Of a stretch of 64,000 nucleotides of DNA, positions 1 through 11,178 are shown piece by piece. Location: assembly GCA_947040455.1 (NCBI GenBank), contig CAMRBN010000001.1, forward strand, positions 114,646-178,645, read 5' to 3'. The notes beneath the pieces were generated by a model. That model ran no database searches and was not told where the DNA came from. It saw only the letters and a list, made by a program, of their open reading frames with translations. This DNA comes from an uncultured Mycoplasma sp. Lineage in GTDB: Bacteria; Bacillota_I; Bacilli_A; Mycoplasmatales; Metamycoplasmataceae. Position numbers and translations under genes: made by a program. Position 1 is the first letter of the stretch; every line of letters starts with the position of its first letter.

Positions 1-731
1 ATGTAGTTATGCCTAAAGGTAAATACATTGCCATCCTTGGTCATAATGGAAGTGGAAAATCAACGCTATCAAAATTATTGGTAGGTCTTTACAAACCCAC
101 TGAAGGTGAAATTATCATTGATGGTATTAAGATGAGAATTAATTCAATTAAAGATATAAGAAAAAAAATTGGAATTATTTTTCAAAACCCAGATAATCAA
201 TTTATTGGTTCCTCTGTAGAAGATGATATTGCTTTTGGCCTAGAAAATAATTGTGTACCAAGAGAAGAAATAAAAGAAAGAATAATGACATTTTCTAAAA
301 AAGTAGGTATGAGTGATTTTCTTGAAAGAGAGCCTCACACATTATCTGGTGGACAAAAACAAAAAGTTGCAATTGCTTCAGTGTTGGCATTAAATCCTGA
401 AATAATTATATTTGATGAAGTGACATCCATGTTAGATCCAAAAGGAAAAACAGAAGTATTGAAGTTAATTAAAGAAATTCAAGAAAAAAGAAATAAAACC
501 TTAATTTCAATCACACATGATATGGATGAAGCTATACAAGCTGATCATCTCTTGGTATTTGCAAAAGGAAAACTCATTGCTGAAGGTAGCCCTAAAACTA
601 TCTTGAAAAATAAAGAGATAATAGAAATAGCAAAAATTGATTCTCCATTTATATATAAATTATCTTCTAAAATCAAAGGCATCAAACCTACTTTTAATTC
701 TAAGACATTGCTTGGTGAAATATGAAAATAA
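1..731 (+). CDS. ecfA1: ECF transporter ATPase 1, 5'-truncated by window edge
   Basis: ATP-binding subunit of an energy-coupling factor (CbiO/EcfA) vitamin or metal importer. The frame is open to the left edge, so the true start lies outside; the fold begins just before the Walker A motif (GHNGSGKST). The Q-loop (FQNPDNQ), the signature LSGGQKQ and Walker B ([12 protein letters not shown]) are intact, as is the switch His (SITHD). With UGA read as Trp the protein ends with W-K-stop, slightly beyond the first TGA. The end overlaps the ATG of the second ATPase by ten bases, so the pair is translationally coupled. EcfA1 and EcfA2 form a heterodimer under EcfT; the substrate-binding S component is not in view, so the substrate is unknown. 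Confidence 0.93.
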
Positions 732-1573
732 TAATCAAAGAAATAAGTCAAGAATTCCTTTCTGGTATGAATGATAAATTTAAGGCTATTGATTCTATTT
801 CTGCAGAAATCAATCAAGGTGAGTTTATCGGTGTCATCGGACACACTGGTTCAGGTAAAACAACCTTCATAGAACACTTAAATGCTTTATTAATTCCGAC
901 CAGTGGAGAATTGATTATTGACAATAAGGTTATTAAAAAATCTTGACGTAAAATTAAAAATGTCAAAGATATTAGAAAAAAAATTGGTATTGTTTTTCAA
1001 TTTGCTGAATATCAATTATTTGAAGAAACTATTGAAAAAGATATTATCTTCGGTCCTACAACTATGGGAGTAGGAAAAGATGAAGCGAAAGAAATAGCGA
1101 AAGAAATAATAGTTGAAGTTGGACTACCTTTAGATTATTTATCAAAATCTCCTTTTCAATTATCAGGTGGACAAAAAAGAAGAGTTGCCTTAGCTGGAAT
1201 CATGGCTATGAAACCTGATTTTTTAGTTTTTGATGAACCTACAGCTGGATTGGATCCTGCAGGGGCAAGAGACATATTGCAATTATTTAAAAAAATGAAT
1301 GAAAATGGCAAAACAATCATTATTGTTACTCATGATTTAGATAATGTATTAGAATATACCAATAGAACTTTGATGTTGTGTGATGGAAAATTAGTAAAAG
1401 ATGGTCCTACAATTGATGTGTTAGAAGATACAGACTTTTTAATAGAAAAAGCCTTGGAACCACCAAAATTATTAGCCTTTGCTAATGAATTGAGAAAAAA
1501 AGGTGTTCCTATTTCAAAAGTCAAAACAATTGATGAACTTGCGGAACAAATAAATATATATATGGAAAAATAA
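722..1573 (+). CDS. ecfA2: ECF transporter ATPase 2
   Basis: Second ATPase of the ECF module, 283 aa. One in-frame TGA (Trp) near residue 75 would split the gene in the standard code. Motifs in order: Walker [10 protein letters not shown] (about residues 40-48), Q-loop [10 protein letters not shown], signature LSGGQKRR, Walker [14 protein letters not shown]-loop VTHD. The C-terminal tail of about 60 residues with the [13 protein letters not shown] end is usual for EcfA2. It overlaps ecfA1 and is followed after 27 bases by ecfT, preceded by the Shine-Dalgarno-like stretch AAAGTGAGG. The order A1-A2-T is the conserved Firmicute/Mollicute arrangement, often next to ribosomal protein genes lying outside this window. 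Confidence 0.95.
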
Positions 1574-1600
1574 AAATTAACAAAAGAAAGTGAGGTAAAA

Positions 1601-2476
1601 ATGAAAATAAATATTGGACGTTATGTTCATTCAAATTCAGTGATACATAAATTAGACTCAAGAGTCAAACTTTTTGGTGCAATAGCATTTATTGTTTTAA
1701 TTTTACTATCTGATACATTCTTTACTTCTTTTATTTTATTAACTCCTTTAGTTATTGTTTTTTTAATAGCAACCAAAAAACCATTGAAATTAATTGGTAT
1801 GATGTTAACTCCTTTATGAATTGGAATATTTATATTTATAATTAATATTTTTACAAATCATGCACCACCTCAAAATGAATGAAAATGAGACATGAACATA
1901 TGAGTAGATGAACCATCTTGATCAATCCAAATTTCTTGAAAAACAATAGTTGATACATTGAATATAACTTTGAGAATATACTCTATTTTATTAGTTATGA
2001 CAATTTTGACATTAACTACCAAGCCAGTTTTATTAACTAAAGCTCTTGAATTTTATTTCATGCCATTAAAACTAATGAAAATTCCTGTTAATATTTTTAT
2101 TCAAATAATAACAATTGCATTAAGATTTATTCCGACATTATTAGATGAAGCTAGCAGGATACTAAAGGCTCAAGCTTCTCGTGGTGTTGACTTTTCAAAT
2201 GGAAATCTTAGAACGAAAGTAAAGGCGACAATAGTTTTAATTGTTCCCTTATTTGTATCAGCATTTGCAAAAGCAGATGATTTATCAAATGCTATGGAAA
2301 CAAGAGGATATGATCCATATGCTAAAAGAGTTTCTTATAGAACTTGAAACGCAACAGTTTTAGGGGGATTTTGTTTTATGGTATTGATTGGGATAATAGT
2401 GGTGATTAGCTTAATTTTGCATGGGGTGATTCCGATTCCTCAATGATGACAAAATATGCCAACAAGTTTGAATTAA
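1601..2476 (+). CDS. ecfT: ECF transporter transmembrane protein EcfT
   Basis: Membrane coupling subunit (CbiQ family), 291 aa. It links the two ATPases to interchangeable substrate-binding proteins. Several hydrophobic segments lie in the N-terminal half and there is one at the C-terminus. The cytoplasmic coupling region carries the two family signatures: an A-S-R-G motif (KAQASRGVDF) and an E-T-R-G motif (NAMETRGYDPY), which dock the ATPases. The central part contains many TGA-encoded Trp codons. Start chosen at the ATG after AAGTGAGG. The ligA gene begins eight bases downstream, so all four genes may be cotranscribed. Confidence 0.93.
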
Positions 2477-2483
2477 TATAATT

Positions 2484-4460
2484 ATGAATGAAATTAAAAA
2501 AGAAATAAATTTACTAATCGAAAAAATTAATAAATGAGATATAGAATACTTTGAAAACGATTCGCCAACTATAAGTGATCAAATTTATGATGCTACTCTT
2601 AGAAAATTAGTGAAATTAGAAATACAATACCCAAAATATTTAATGCCTGATTCACCCACAAACAAAGTTGGCTCAAATATTATAAATAAATTTAATAAAA
2701 TTACTCACAATAAAAAAATGCTCTCTTTAGATAAAGCTTATACTCAGCAAGATATTGAAAAATTTATCAACAATATCTTAAAGATATCACTTAATAAAAA
2801 AGAACTTTTTTATGTTGAACCTAAAATTGACGGATTGTCAATTGCATTGCAATATGAAAATGGAAAATTAATTAAAGCAATAACTAGAGGTGATGGTTAT
2901 ATAGGAGAAGATGTAACAGATAATGTTTTTAATGTTATTGATGATATTCCTTCTTCTATAAATTATCAAAATAATATTGAAATAAGAGGTGAAATCTTTA
3001 TAACTAAATCTGGGTTTAAAGAAATAAATAATATTGAAAATAAATTTTCTAATCCTAGAAATATGGCTAGCGGAACATTAAGACAAATTGATAAAAAAAT
3101 AGTCAAATCAAGAAATCTGTCTTGTTTTGTTTATGAAATAGTATCTCCTGAATTGCATTCAATAAATAATTTTAATGATTCTTTATTGTTTTTAAAAGAG
3201 GAGGGTTTTCAAACAATATCAACAAATTTATTGACAAATAACATTGAGGAAATTATGGAGTACATTAATGAATTTGAAAATAAGAGAGAAGAATTAGATT
3301 TTGAAACTGATGGAATAGTTATTAAATTAAATAATATTTCATATTACGAAAAACTAGGGTTTACTTCTAAGTTTCCAAAATATAATATTGCTTATAAATT
3401 CAATGATGAGTTGGTTTCCACCAAATTAATTGGCATAAGTATTTCTATTGGAAGAACAGGGATGGTAACCTATAATGCACAATTAGAACCAACCCCTTTA
3501 AAAGGTACAATTGTTTCTGCAGCAACTTTACATAACTTCAATTATATTCACAAATTAGGAATCAATGTTGGTGATGATGTATGAATTAAAAAAGCAGGGG
3601 AAATAATTCCTAAAGTATTTTCTCTTGCTAAGAAAAATAATGAAGATGAAGCTCAAAAAATATTAGATTGTAATTATTGTCACAAAAAATTATTTGATAA
3701 CGAATTAGAAACTGATCAATTTTGTAAAAATGATTTATGTCCTGAAATTAATATTCGAAAAATTATCCATTTCACCTCCAGAAAAGGCATGGATATTTCT
3801 GGCTTAGGTGAGTCATGAATTAGAAAATTCTATGAACTTGGAATTATTAAACGATATCCTGACATCTATCTATTAAATGAAAAAATCATTGAAATAAAAA
3901 AAATATCTAGAATTGGAGAAAAATCTTTAAAAAATCTTTTAATGGCAATTGATAATTCAAAACAAAATAGTTTGAGTTCTACCTTGTTTGCTATCGGGAT
4001 AAATCATTTAGGTGATAGAAATTGTAAATTAGTAGCATCTCAAATTAAATCATTAGGTAATTTTATTGATTTTGATTTTACTAAATTAAATAATATTAAA
4101 GACATAGGTCCTATCACCACAAATGCATTAATTGAGTTTCAATCTAGGGAAGAAAATATACAAGATATTGAAAAAATGATTTTATTAGGAATGAATCCTC
4201 AAGAGCAAATTAAAATTATTAATCAAAACACCTTCTTTGCCAAACATACTTTTGTCATTACAGGAAAATTTGTAATGAATCGAAATGACATAAAAAATAT
4301 CATTGAAAATAGTGGCGGAAAAGTTATGTCAGCAATATCCAGTAAAATAAATTATTTAATATGTGGAATTGATTTCGGAAACAAAAAAATCAAAGCTGAA
4401 GAATTGGGAATTAAAATAATTTATGAAGAAGCATTAATAGAATTAATAAAACAAATATAA
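2484..4460 (+). CDS. ligA: NAD-dependent DNA ligase
   Basis: Seals nicks in DNA using NAD+ as cofactor; essential for replication and repair. 658 aa, usual length for LigA. The start is an ATG whose downstream residues match the Ia domain (PTISDQIYD). The adenylated lysine lies in VEPKIDGLS (KxDG), followed by the nucleotidyltransferase motifs TRGDGYIGEDVTDN, EIRGEIF and NPRNMASGTLRQ. Four cysteines (CNYCHKK...FCKNDLC) form the zinc finger; helix-hairpin-helix segments and a C-terminal BRCT domain (FVITGKF ... NYLICG) complete the order. Two TGA codons encode Trp. No obvious Shine-Dalgarno precedes it; it lies close behind ecfT. Confidence 0.96.
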
Positions 4461-4516
4461 AAAAATGTTAAAATTTTAAATAATCAACAAAATTATAAAA
4501 AAATAAGGACAACATA

Positions 4517-5254
4517 ATGGCAGGACATTCAAAATGATCAAATATTAAACATCGCAAGGGAGCACAAGATGCAATTAGATCTAAAATATTTGCTAAGTTT
4601 TCAAAAGAAATAATGGTTGCTGCTGCACTAGGTGGTCCAGACATGAATTCTAATTCATCTTTAAGATTAGCAGTTACAAAAGCTAAGGCGAAATCAATGC
4701 CTAAGGCCAATATAGAAAAAGCAATTGAAAAGGGTTCAGGAAATGGATCTACAGGAGCAAACTTTAAAGAAATAATCTATTCTGGGAATCTTAGACACGG
4801 AGTAATTCTACTTGTGGTTTGTTTGTCAGATAATTACAATCGTGTTTCTTCTGAAGTACAATTTTTATTTAAAAAAGCAAATGGTTCTATTGGAAAAGCA
4901 GGTTCAATTCCTTATAACTTTGAAAGAAGTGGAATTTTGGAATTTGAACTGACAGATAAAGATGAAGATGAATTGACAATGATTGCAATTGATGCAGGAG
5001 CTTCTGATGTAGAAACTGAAGATGGTTATTTATCAATATATACTCAACCCGCTAATTTTAACAATGTAAAAGAATCATTGGAGAATAGTGGAGTTGAAAA
5101 TTTTGAAACTGCTGAAGTAACATATGTTTCTCATGAAAAAATCAAGCTTTCAAAAGAAGACACTGAGCAATTTATTGCAACACTTGAAAGATTTGAAGAT
5201 AACGAAGATATTCAAGATGTCTTCCATAATGTTGATTTATCAATTTTAGAATAA
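4517..5254 (+). CDS. YebC/PmpR-family probable transcriptional regulator or translation factor
   Basis: 245-aa YebC-family protein. The N-terminus [19 protein letters not shown] (with a TGA-encoded Trp) is the family's diagnostic sequence, followed by the conserved [15 protein letters not shown] stretch. Members have been described as DNA-binding regulators, and more recently as factors that relieve ribosome stalling at proline-rich runs; which applies here cannot be read from the sequence. The start codon is preceded by AAGGACAAC. It sits alone between ligA and topA, with a promoter-like element for topA immediately downstream. Confidence 0.94.
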
Positions 5255-5284
5255 ACTTTGCTTTGCTTATATATTTTTTTATGG

Positions 5285-5290
5285 TATATT
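5285..5290 (+). promoter_or_regulatory. -10 element of a probable leaderless topA promoter
   Basis: TATATT preceded by TGG gives an extended -10 (TGnTATATT) only seven bases before the topA ATG. A transcription start at the usual distance would fall on or next to the start codon. There is no Shine-Dalgarno between the two. A TTGCTT that could serve as -35 lies upstream. Confidence 0.45.
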
Positions 5291-5297
5291 TATTAAT

Positions 5298-7127
5298 ATG
5301 AATTATTTAGTTATAGTGGAGTCACCCAACAAAGAAAAGACAATTAAGAAGTATCTTGGAGATGAGTATGAAGTTTTAGCTTCTGTTGGTCATATAGTTA
5401 AAATGTCAACTTCTGGCGAAGGAAGATTGGGAATAGATTTTGAAAATTGAGAACCTAAATATTCAATTGAACCAAGCAAAAAAGATGTTGTGGAAAGATT
5501 AAAAAAACAAGCTAAGAAAGCAAAAATTGTTTATATAGCAACCGATTTAGACCGCGAAGGTGAGGCTATTGGTGATAATTTAGTTGAATTTTTAAACATT
5601 AAAGATAAATACAAAAGAATTAAATATAATGAAATTACCAAAGAGGCTGTTTTAAATGCAATTGCAAATCCAACTATCATTGATGAAGATTTAGTTAAGG
5701 CGCAAAAATCAAGAAGAATGCTAGATCGAATTATTGGTTTCAAATTAACTAATTTAATCAAAACAAAATTATCAAATTATCCAGTTGCTCCAACTGCAGG
5801 TAGAGTTCAATCTATTGCATTAAAATTAGTAGTTGATCGTGAAAATGAAATAAGAGCTTTTATTCCTTTTAAATATCACTTAATTGATGCTGTGATTAAC
5901 GAAGAAATAACTGCATCTTATTTTAATCCTGATAATAAAGAAATTGACAAAAAATGAATTATTCCTGAAAAAATAGAAGAAATTTACAATTCTTTAAAAG
6001 GACCTTTAGAAGTAGTTGAAATAACAACTACGATTAAAAATGATGCTAGCATAACTCCCTTAAAACAAGCTATTTTATATAGAAAAGCAGATATGTCTTC
6101 CAAAGCTACTCAATCAGCTTTACAAAGACTATATGAAGGTTATGGAGATGGAGGTCTTATTTCTTATCCTCGTACTGATTCTACAAGATTATCACTTCCT
6201 TTTTTAGTAGGTGCACAATCTTACATTAAAAGTGTGTTTGGACCTGAGTATGTTTCAAAAACCATTAAAGGTATTGCAGGTGATCAAGATGCCCATGAAG
6301 CTATTAGACCAACCGATATCGGTTTGACTCCAGAAAAAGCTAATGCCAAATATTCTTTATCATCTTCAGAAAATAAAATATATTCTTTAATATACTATAC
6401 AACCATGCAAGCTATTATGACAGTTCCTAAAAGAGAAATATTGAGATACAACCTTATGAATTCAGGTCATTTATTCAAATTGTCATCTTCAAAAGTTATT
6501 TTTGATGGATATTTGAAACTTAGAGGATATGAAAATTCAAAAGAATTACCTAAATATGAAAAAGGTCAAATGATTGATGTAAAAGAATATATAAACACCG
6601 CTCACGAAACAAAACCGCCTGCAAGATATAATGATGGATCTCTAATCCAGAAGTTAGATGAAATAAAAGTTGGTAGACCCTCTACCTTTGCCACAACAAT
6701 TAGTAAAATTGTTGATCGACAATTTGTTGAAAAAGAAGGGAAAGCCTTAAAAGCAACTGAATTTGGAGAAAAAGTTATCATAAAATTAATAGAAGGATTT
6801 CCGAACGAGATTACTGAAGGGTATACCGCTAGTGTAGAGGCAGATTTAGATTTAATAGCTGAAGGTAAGCTTGATTATAAAATTACTATGGAACAATTTT
6901 GAAATAGATTTAATGCATCTTATAAAACTGCAGAGCTAACATTAGAAAAAACTATTTTAATGCCAAAATTTGTTGGTGAAAATTGTCCTGAAGATAAAGG
7001 TGAATTAATATTTAAAAATTCTAGAAGCGGAGAAGAGTTTGTTGGATGTAATAATTTTCCTGAATGTAAATTTACAAAAAATCCTAAAGCTAAAAAAAGA
7101 TTTGCTTTTCTGAAAAAAATTAACTAA
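5298..7127 (+). CDS. topA: DNA topoisomerase I
   Basis: Type IA topoisomerase, 609 aa, relaxes negative supercoils. The TOPRIM domain is N-terminal ([17 protein letters not shown]; acidic triad DLDREGE). The catalytic tyrosine sits in [12 protein letters not shown], followed by [10 protein letters not shown] and the GRPSTFATT motif, all well conserved. It is shorter than the E. coli enzyme because only one C-terminal zinc-ribbon-like module remains. In that module the first knuckle keeps a single Cys (NCPEDKG instead of CPxCG), while the second (GCNNFPEC) is intact. TGA codons encode Trp. A bidirectional terminator follows within 35 bases. Confidence 0.96.
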
Positions 7128-7160
7128 TTTTATTTTTGCATTTGTCAAAAATCAAACATA

Positions 7161-7186
7161 AAAAAACTCTAATCAAAGAGTTTTTT
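7161..7186. terminator. Bidirectional intrinsic terminator between topA and the FtsZ-like gene
   Basis: Perfect 10-bp stem AAAAAACTCT / AGAGTTTTTT with a six-base loop, flanked by T-tracts readable on both strands. It lies between the convergent ends of topA (+) and the 373-aa gene (-), so it can terminate both. Confidence 0.8.
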
Positions 7187-7196
7187 TTATCAACAA

Positions 7197-8318
7197 TTAT
7201 TTTTGTTTAATTTTTTCTTGAGGATTTTCTAAAATTAATGTTCTAGTCGCTTCATCTTTAAATAACTTTTTAGATTCTTGTACTTGTGATAATATATTTT
7301 TGATATGCTCTTCAATATCTTCAGATTCTAAAATCATTTTTGATTCATCAACATTTAAAGCTAAAATAGTAATTTGACTATATATATCAATATCAAATTC
7401 ACCAATGTATTTACATATAATGAATTCCTTGTCTTCTCCAATAATAGAGGTTAAAATATATCTAATTCTATCAATCATTTTTTTAGTTATATAAGGGGTT
7501 TTAATTGTTACTATAAATGTCTTCGAGGCTTCAAATGAACCATGAAATATTGGGTTTGACAACGCTTGAACAATTGACAAATCTAATCAATCAATTTTAG
7601 AGTTTGAAATTCCGATGGTAGGAATTATCTTATTTACAAAATTTTTATTGTTTGCATAAAATAAAGATTTAATTAATGAAAAGTGATCAGGATTTAAATC
7701 AGGTTCTACAAATGGAACTACAAATGATTCAATTAAATCTAAAACAAATCTAGAAATAAAATGCTTTCTATTAACTAAGTTGGCTTCTTCATAAGCTTCA
7801 ATAATTGTTGATTCAGCAATCGGAATAAAAGGTTGAGAAAACTTAAGCGCTTCTTTCTTTAATCTATTATAAATTTTATCTTCTGAATTACTGGTAATAA
7901 AGTTTTCAACTACACAATGAAAAGAAAATACATCATAACGATTTAATATATACGCTAATTCAATAACATAAGAAAGCATAAAAGAATCTTGTGATTTATA
8001 CAAAATGATTGCTAAATCAGCATTTGCAACAATATCTTTTATTGCTTCAATATTATTTTGGAAAAATACTGGAGCAGGAATAATTTTTTCATTTTCCCTA
8101 GGAGAATTTCACGATAAAAATGATTCTTCAAATTTATTTTTACCATTTGGGTTATTAGTAAAATTATTTTCTGTTCCTATCTTAAAGAATCTTGTGTTGG
8201 CTCTAATAGATTTATGAATATTTTCAAAATTACCTAATTCAGTATCTGAAAAATATATAATTACAGTATTTGCAACATAATCTTTTTTGACATTTTTTAC
8301 TTCTTTTTTATTAAACAT
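7197..8318 (-). CDS. FtsZ-like protein lacking the tubulin GTPase signature
   Basis: 373 aa, a typical length for mycoplasma FtsZ. The ATG follows AAGGACGG at eight bases. By eye the chain aligns end to end with the FtsZ core: NTVIIYFSDTELGNFENIHK in place of the VIGVGGGGxNAVN strand, FFKIGTE for FIAVNTD, IKDIVANADLAIIL (about 93-106) for the strand before the signature, then YKSQDSFMLS in place of GGGTGTG, FHCVVENF for GVVTRPF, and FIPIAESTII for LIVIPNDRLL. The C-terminal half matches the FtsZ_C layout (SNPIF / ISSPLL; ITILAL / VTVIATG). All glycine-rich phosphate loops are gone, so GTP binding is unlikely. It is monocistronic and not in a dcw cluster. Homology is my inference from pattern, not a search; an unrelated alpha/beta protein is the alternative. 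Confidence 0.6.
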
Positions 8319-8416
8319 ATAATCCGTCCTTTTCAATGCTATCATAATTATTTTAATACAAAACAATGATAAATTATGTTCTAATTATAAATTAAAATTC
8401 ATTATTAGCATTAATT

Positions 8417-9343
8417 TTATTTAATTTTATTTCCAATTACTTTACCCGCTATTGAACCATCGGATGCCGCAGTAACTATTTGTCTAATCTTTTTTTCTCT
8501 AATATCTCCAATGGCATAAATACCACTTTCATTAGTTTCCATATCTTCATCAGTCATTATGAAACCTTTTGAATTAAAGATATCAAGGTGAGAAGCAAAA
8601 GAAGCCACTGGTAAAAATCCTATATAAGGAAATAAAGCATTTGCCTTCATATCAACTTCTTTACCTTCAATATTAACCTTTATTTCTTCTAAATTAGGGG
8701 TTCCATTTAATTTAACAACAAAAGAATTGTAGTAAAAATTAATGTTTTTAATCTTAGTTGCATTTTCTAAAATAACTTTTTCTGCAATAGATTCACTATC
8801 TTTGATAAAAATATTTACTTCACTAGCTAATGAAGATAAATAAATTGCTTCTTCAATAGCGCTATTTCCACCACCAATTATTGCAGCAGGTTTATCTTTA
8901 TTAAAGGGTCCATCACAAATAACACAATAAGAAACGCCTTTATTATCATATTCCCTAATACCTTCTACATCATCTGGAATTCTATTTATCATTCCAGTTG
9001 CAATAACAATTGTTTTACATTTTAAAATAGTATTGTTTTCTAATATAACTTCTTTATCTAAAGCGGATTTCGATTCTATTTTAACAACATTACCATATTT
9101 ATGTTCAACGCCAGCTTCTTTTGTGTGTTTCAACATTCTCAAGGCTAATTTTGCTCCAACAATTTCTTCATCACCTATTCAATTTTCAATTCTAAATGTT
9201 GAAGTCATTTTTCCACCAGGAGCCCCTTTTTCAATTACCAATACCTTTAAATTAGCTCTTGCAGCATAAAGAGAGCAATTTAACCCACCTGGGCCTGCCC
9301 CAATAATTATTAAATCATATATTTCTGATTTATCTTTATTCAT
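8417..9343 (-). CDS. trxB: Thioredoxin reductase
   Basis: NADPH-dependent flavoprotein that reduces thioredoxin, 308 aa. FAD-binding GxGxxG near the N-terminus (IIIGAGPGGLNCSLYAARA), redox-active CxxC in SYCVICDGPF, NADPH-binding GGGNSAIEEA, and the C-terminal FAD motif YAIGDIREKKIRQ are all present. Start chosen at the second possible Met, preceded by AAGAAGTG; the first Met would run into the end of lgt. It begins four bases after the lgt stop codon and is probably part of an hprK-lgt-trxB operon, a common Firmicute and Mollicute arrangement. Confidence 0.95.
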
Positions 9344-9347
9344 TAAT

Positions 9348-10244
9348 TCACTTCTTACCAACGGCTACCAATTGTGCTTTTTGTTGGGTTTTCAAAATAT
9401 ATTTTTTGGTTTTTCCAATAATTTCAATATTGTATAATTTAAATGATTTTTTATAGAAATAAAATACTAATGCCATTCCCAAAAGAATAGATATAACAGA
9501 AAGAATTGTATAATAAGCGTAAGATTCTTCACGAAGAGGTTCCATTGAAACTCTTGTCAATCCATATCAAATTAAATATAAAGCTCCTGGAGTACCTGGT
9601 TTAGTTAAACCTAAATTTAATACTACTCATACTATTAATACATAACCAATAAGCGATGAAATAGATTCATATAAAAATAACGGTGCTCTAAACTCTGGAG
9701 TTCCACCTGCTTCTGAAGCAATAAACATATGTGAAGAAATGAATGGACCTAATCAAGAAACTTCTCATTCTTGAACTATTTTTCCATAAACTTCATGATT
9801 GGCAAAGTTCCCTCATCTCCCAATTGCTTGACCAACTAAAACGGTTGGAAGAATTATTCCAAAAGTTTTCCTGATATCTAATACATCTTTATGTCTTCTT
9901 ATAAATAAAAGATTAAGAATTGTAGGAACTATTACACCACCTTGGATTGATAAACCACCTTCTCAAACTGCATATCAAGCAGAACCCGGGAAGGGATCAG
10001 TAGGATTATATATTAATCTTTCAAAAATATAAAATAATCTTGCACCAAGAATAGAAGTAGGGATAGTGATAATAATTATTTTTAAAAGTAAATCTAATGG
10101 ATAATTTTCTTTCTTTCAAAAATAAGCAACCGTCACAATAGAAATTAATATACCTATGATAATACAAAACGGATACAAAGGAATAAGGCTATTCATAGAA
10201 ACACCTTGAACATAACCATCAGAAATTTTATTCAAGTTTCCCAT
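9348..10244 (-). CDS. lgt: Prolipoprotein diacylglyceryl transferase
   Basis: Transfers diacylglycerol from phosphatidylglycerol to the lipobox cysteine of prolipoproteins, the first step of lipoprotein maturation in the membrane. 298 aa with about seven hydrophobic segments. The family signature GRWGNFANHEVYG and the later EAGGTPEFRAPLFLYES segment are clear. The ATG lies inside the 3' end of hprK (17-base overlap), implying coupled translation. Its presence fits the many lipobox-bearing proteins in this window, including the large LRR lipoproteins and YidC. The last 30 residues form a basic cytoplasmic tail. Confidence 0.95.
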
Positions 10245-11178
10245 TAGCCATACTCCTTTCTTCGATTAATTTTAAAACATCAACTCCACTTTGCTTAGAA
10301 ATTAATAAATTTGCTGCAGCAACAACTAATGAAGAAGCACTTCTTCCAGCCTTAACTGGTATACTCATTTTACTTATTTTACCACCTAAAATAGAATATG
10401 ATAAATTTTTATCACCAATTCGATCAAAATCAACTATATCTTTCGAATGAATCAATTCAACAACCAAATCAATGTTTGTCTTGGTTCTTATTGCTCTATC
10501 TCCATAAATTGTTCTTATATCCAACAAACCCAATCCCCTTGCCTCAAGAATATCTTTTGTAATTTCTGGAGAATATCCTATAAAATTATTTCCAATTCTC
10601 TTAATGAAAATAGCATCATCAGACACAAATATATGTTCTTTTTGAATTAATTCAAGAATTACTTCTGATTTTCCTATTCCGCTTGCTCCAATTATCATTA
10701 CTCCAACGCCATTAATAATAATCAAAGAACCATGAACAAATTCTGTTTGGGCGAATTTTTCTGCTAAATATACCCCAATAGTTGTTGTTAAAGAAGATAA
10801 TGGAATATCAGACAAGACAACAGGAACTTCATGTTCGGTTGCAATTTCTATAATCAATTTTCTATTTTCTTCATTTACTCCTGAAGAACAAATAATCAAA
10901 GGCGGTTTTTTGCAAATTAAAGTATTTAGAGCGTTTTCTCTTTCCTCATTTGAAATTGATAACATTCAATTTGATTCACTGGTTCCTCAACCAATTATGT
11001 TTTTAGAAATTGAATTTTCTCTATAAAAATAACCCTTTAACTCCAAGCCAGCTCTATTAATTGCTGGTCTTTGAATATTTGATCATTTTTTAATGGAGTT
11101 TTGATTAACAACCTCAAATTTGTTTTCTTGACAAAATTCTAAAACATTAATATTTGTTTGTAACACATTATTTTTCAT
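10228..11178 (-). CDS. hprK: HPr kinase/phosphorylase
   Basis: 316 aa. Phosphorylates Ser46 of HPr and removes the phosphate, tying PTS sugar uptake to carbon control; in mycoplasmas it acts without CcpA. The P-loop GASGIGKSE (about residue 155), the following SDDAIFI segment, and the HPrK signature region LEARGLGLLDIR are conserved. The start codon overlaps the end of uvrA by 11 bases and follows AAAGGAG. Two TGA codons in the first 75 residues encode Trp. Relevant partner in this window: the glucose PTS permease. Confidence 0.95.

Noticed and set aside
545..844. Antisense frame over ecfA1.
   Set aside because: Shadow of two well-conserved genes on the other strand; no Shine-Dalgarno and no protein-like pattern.
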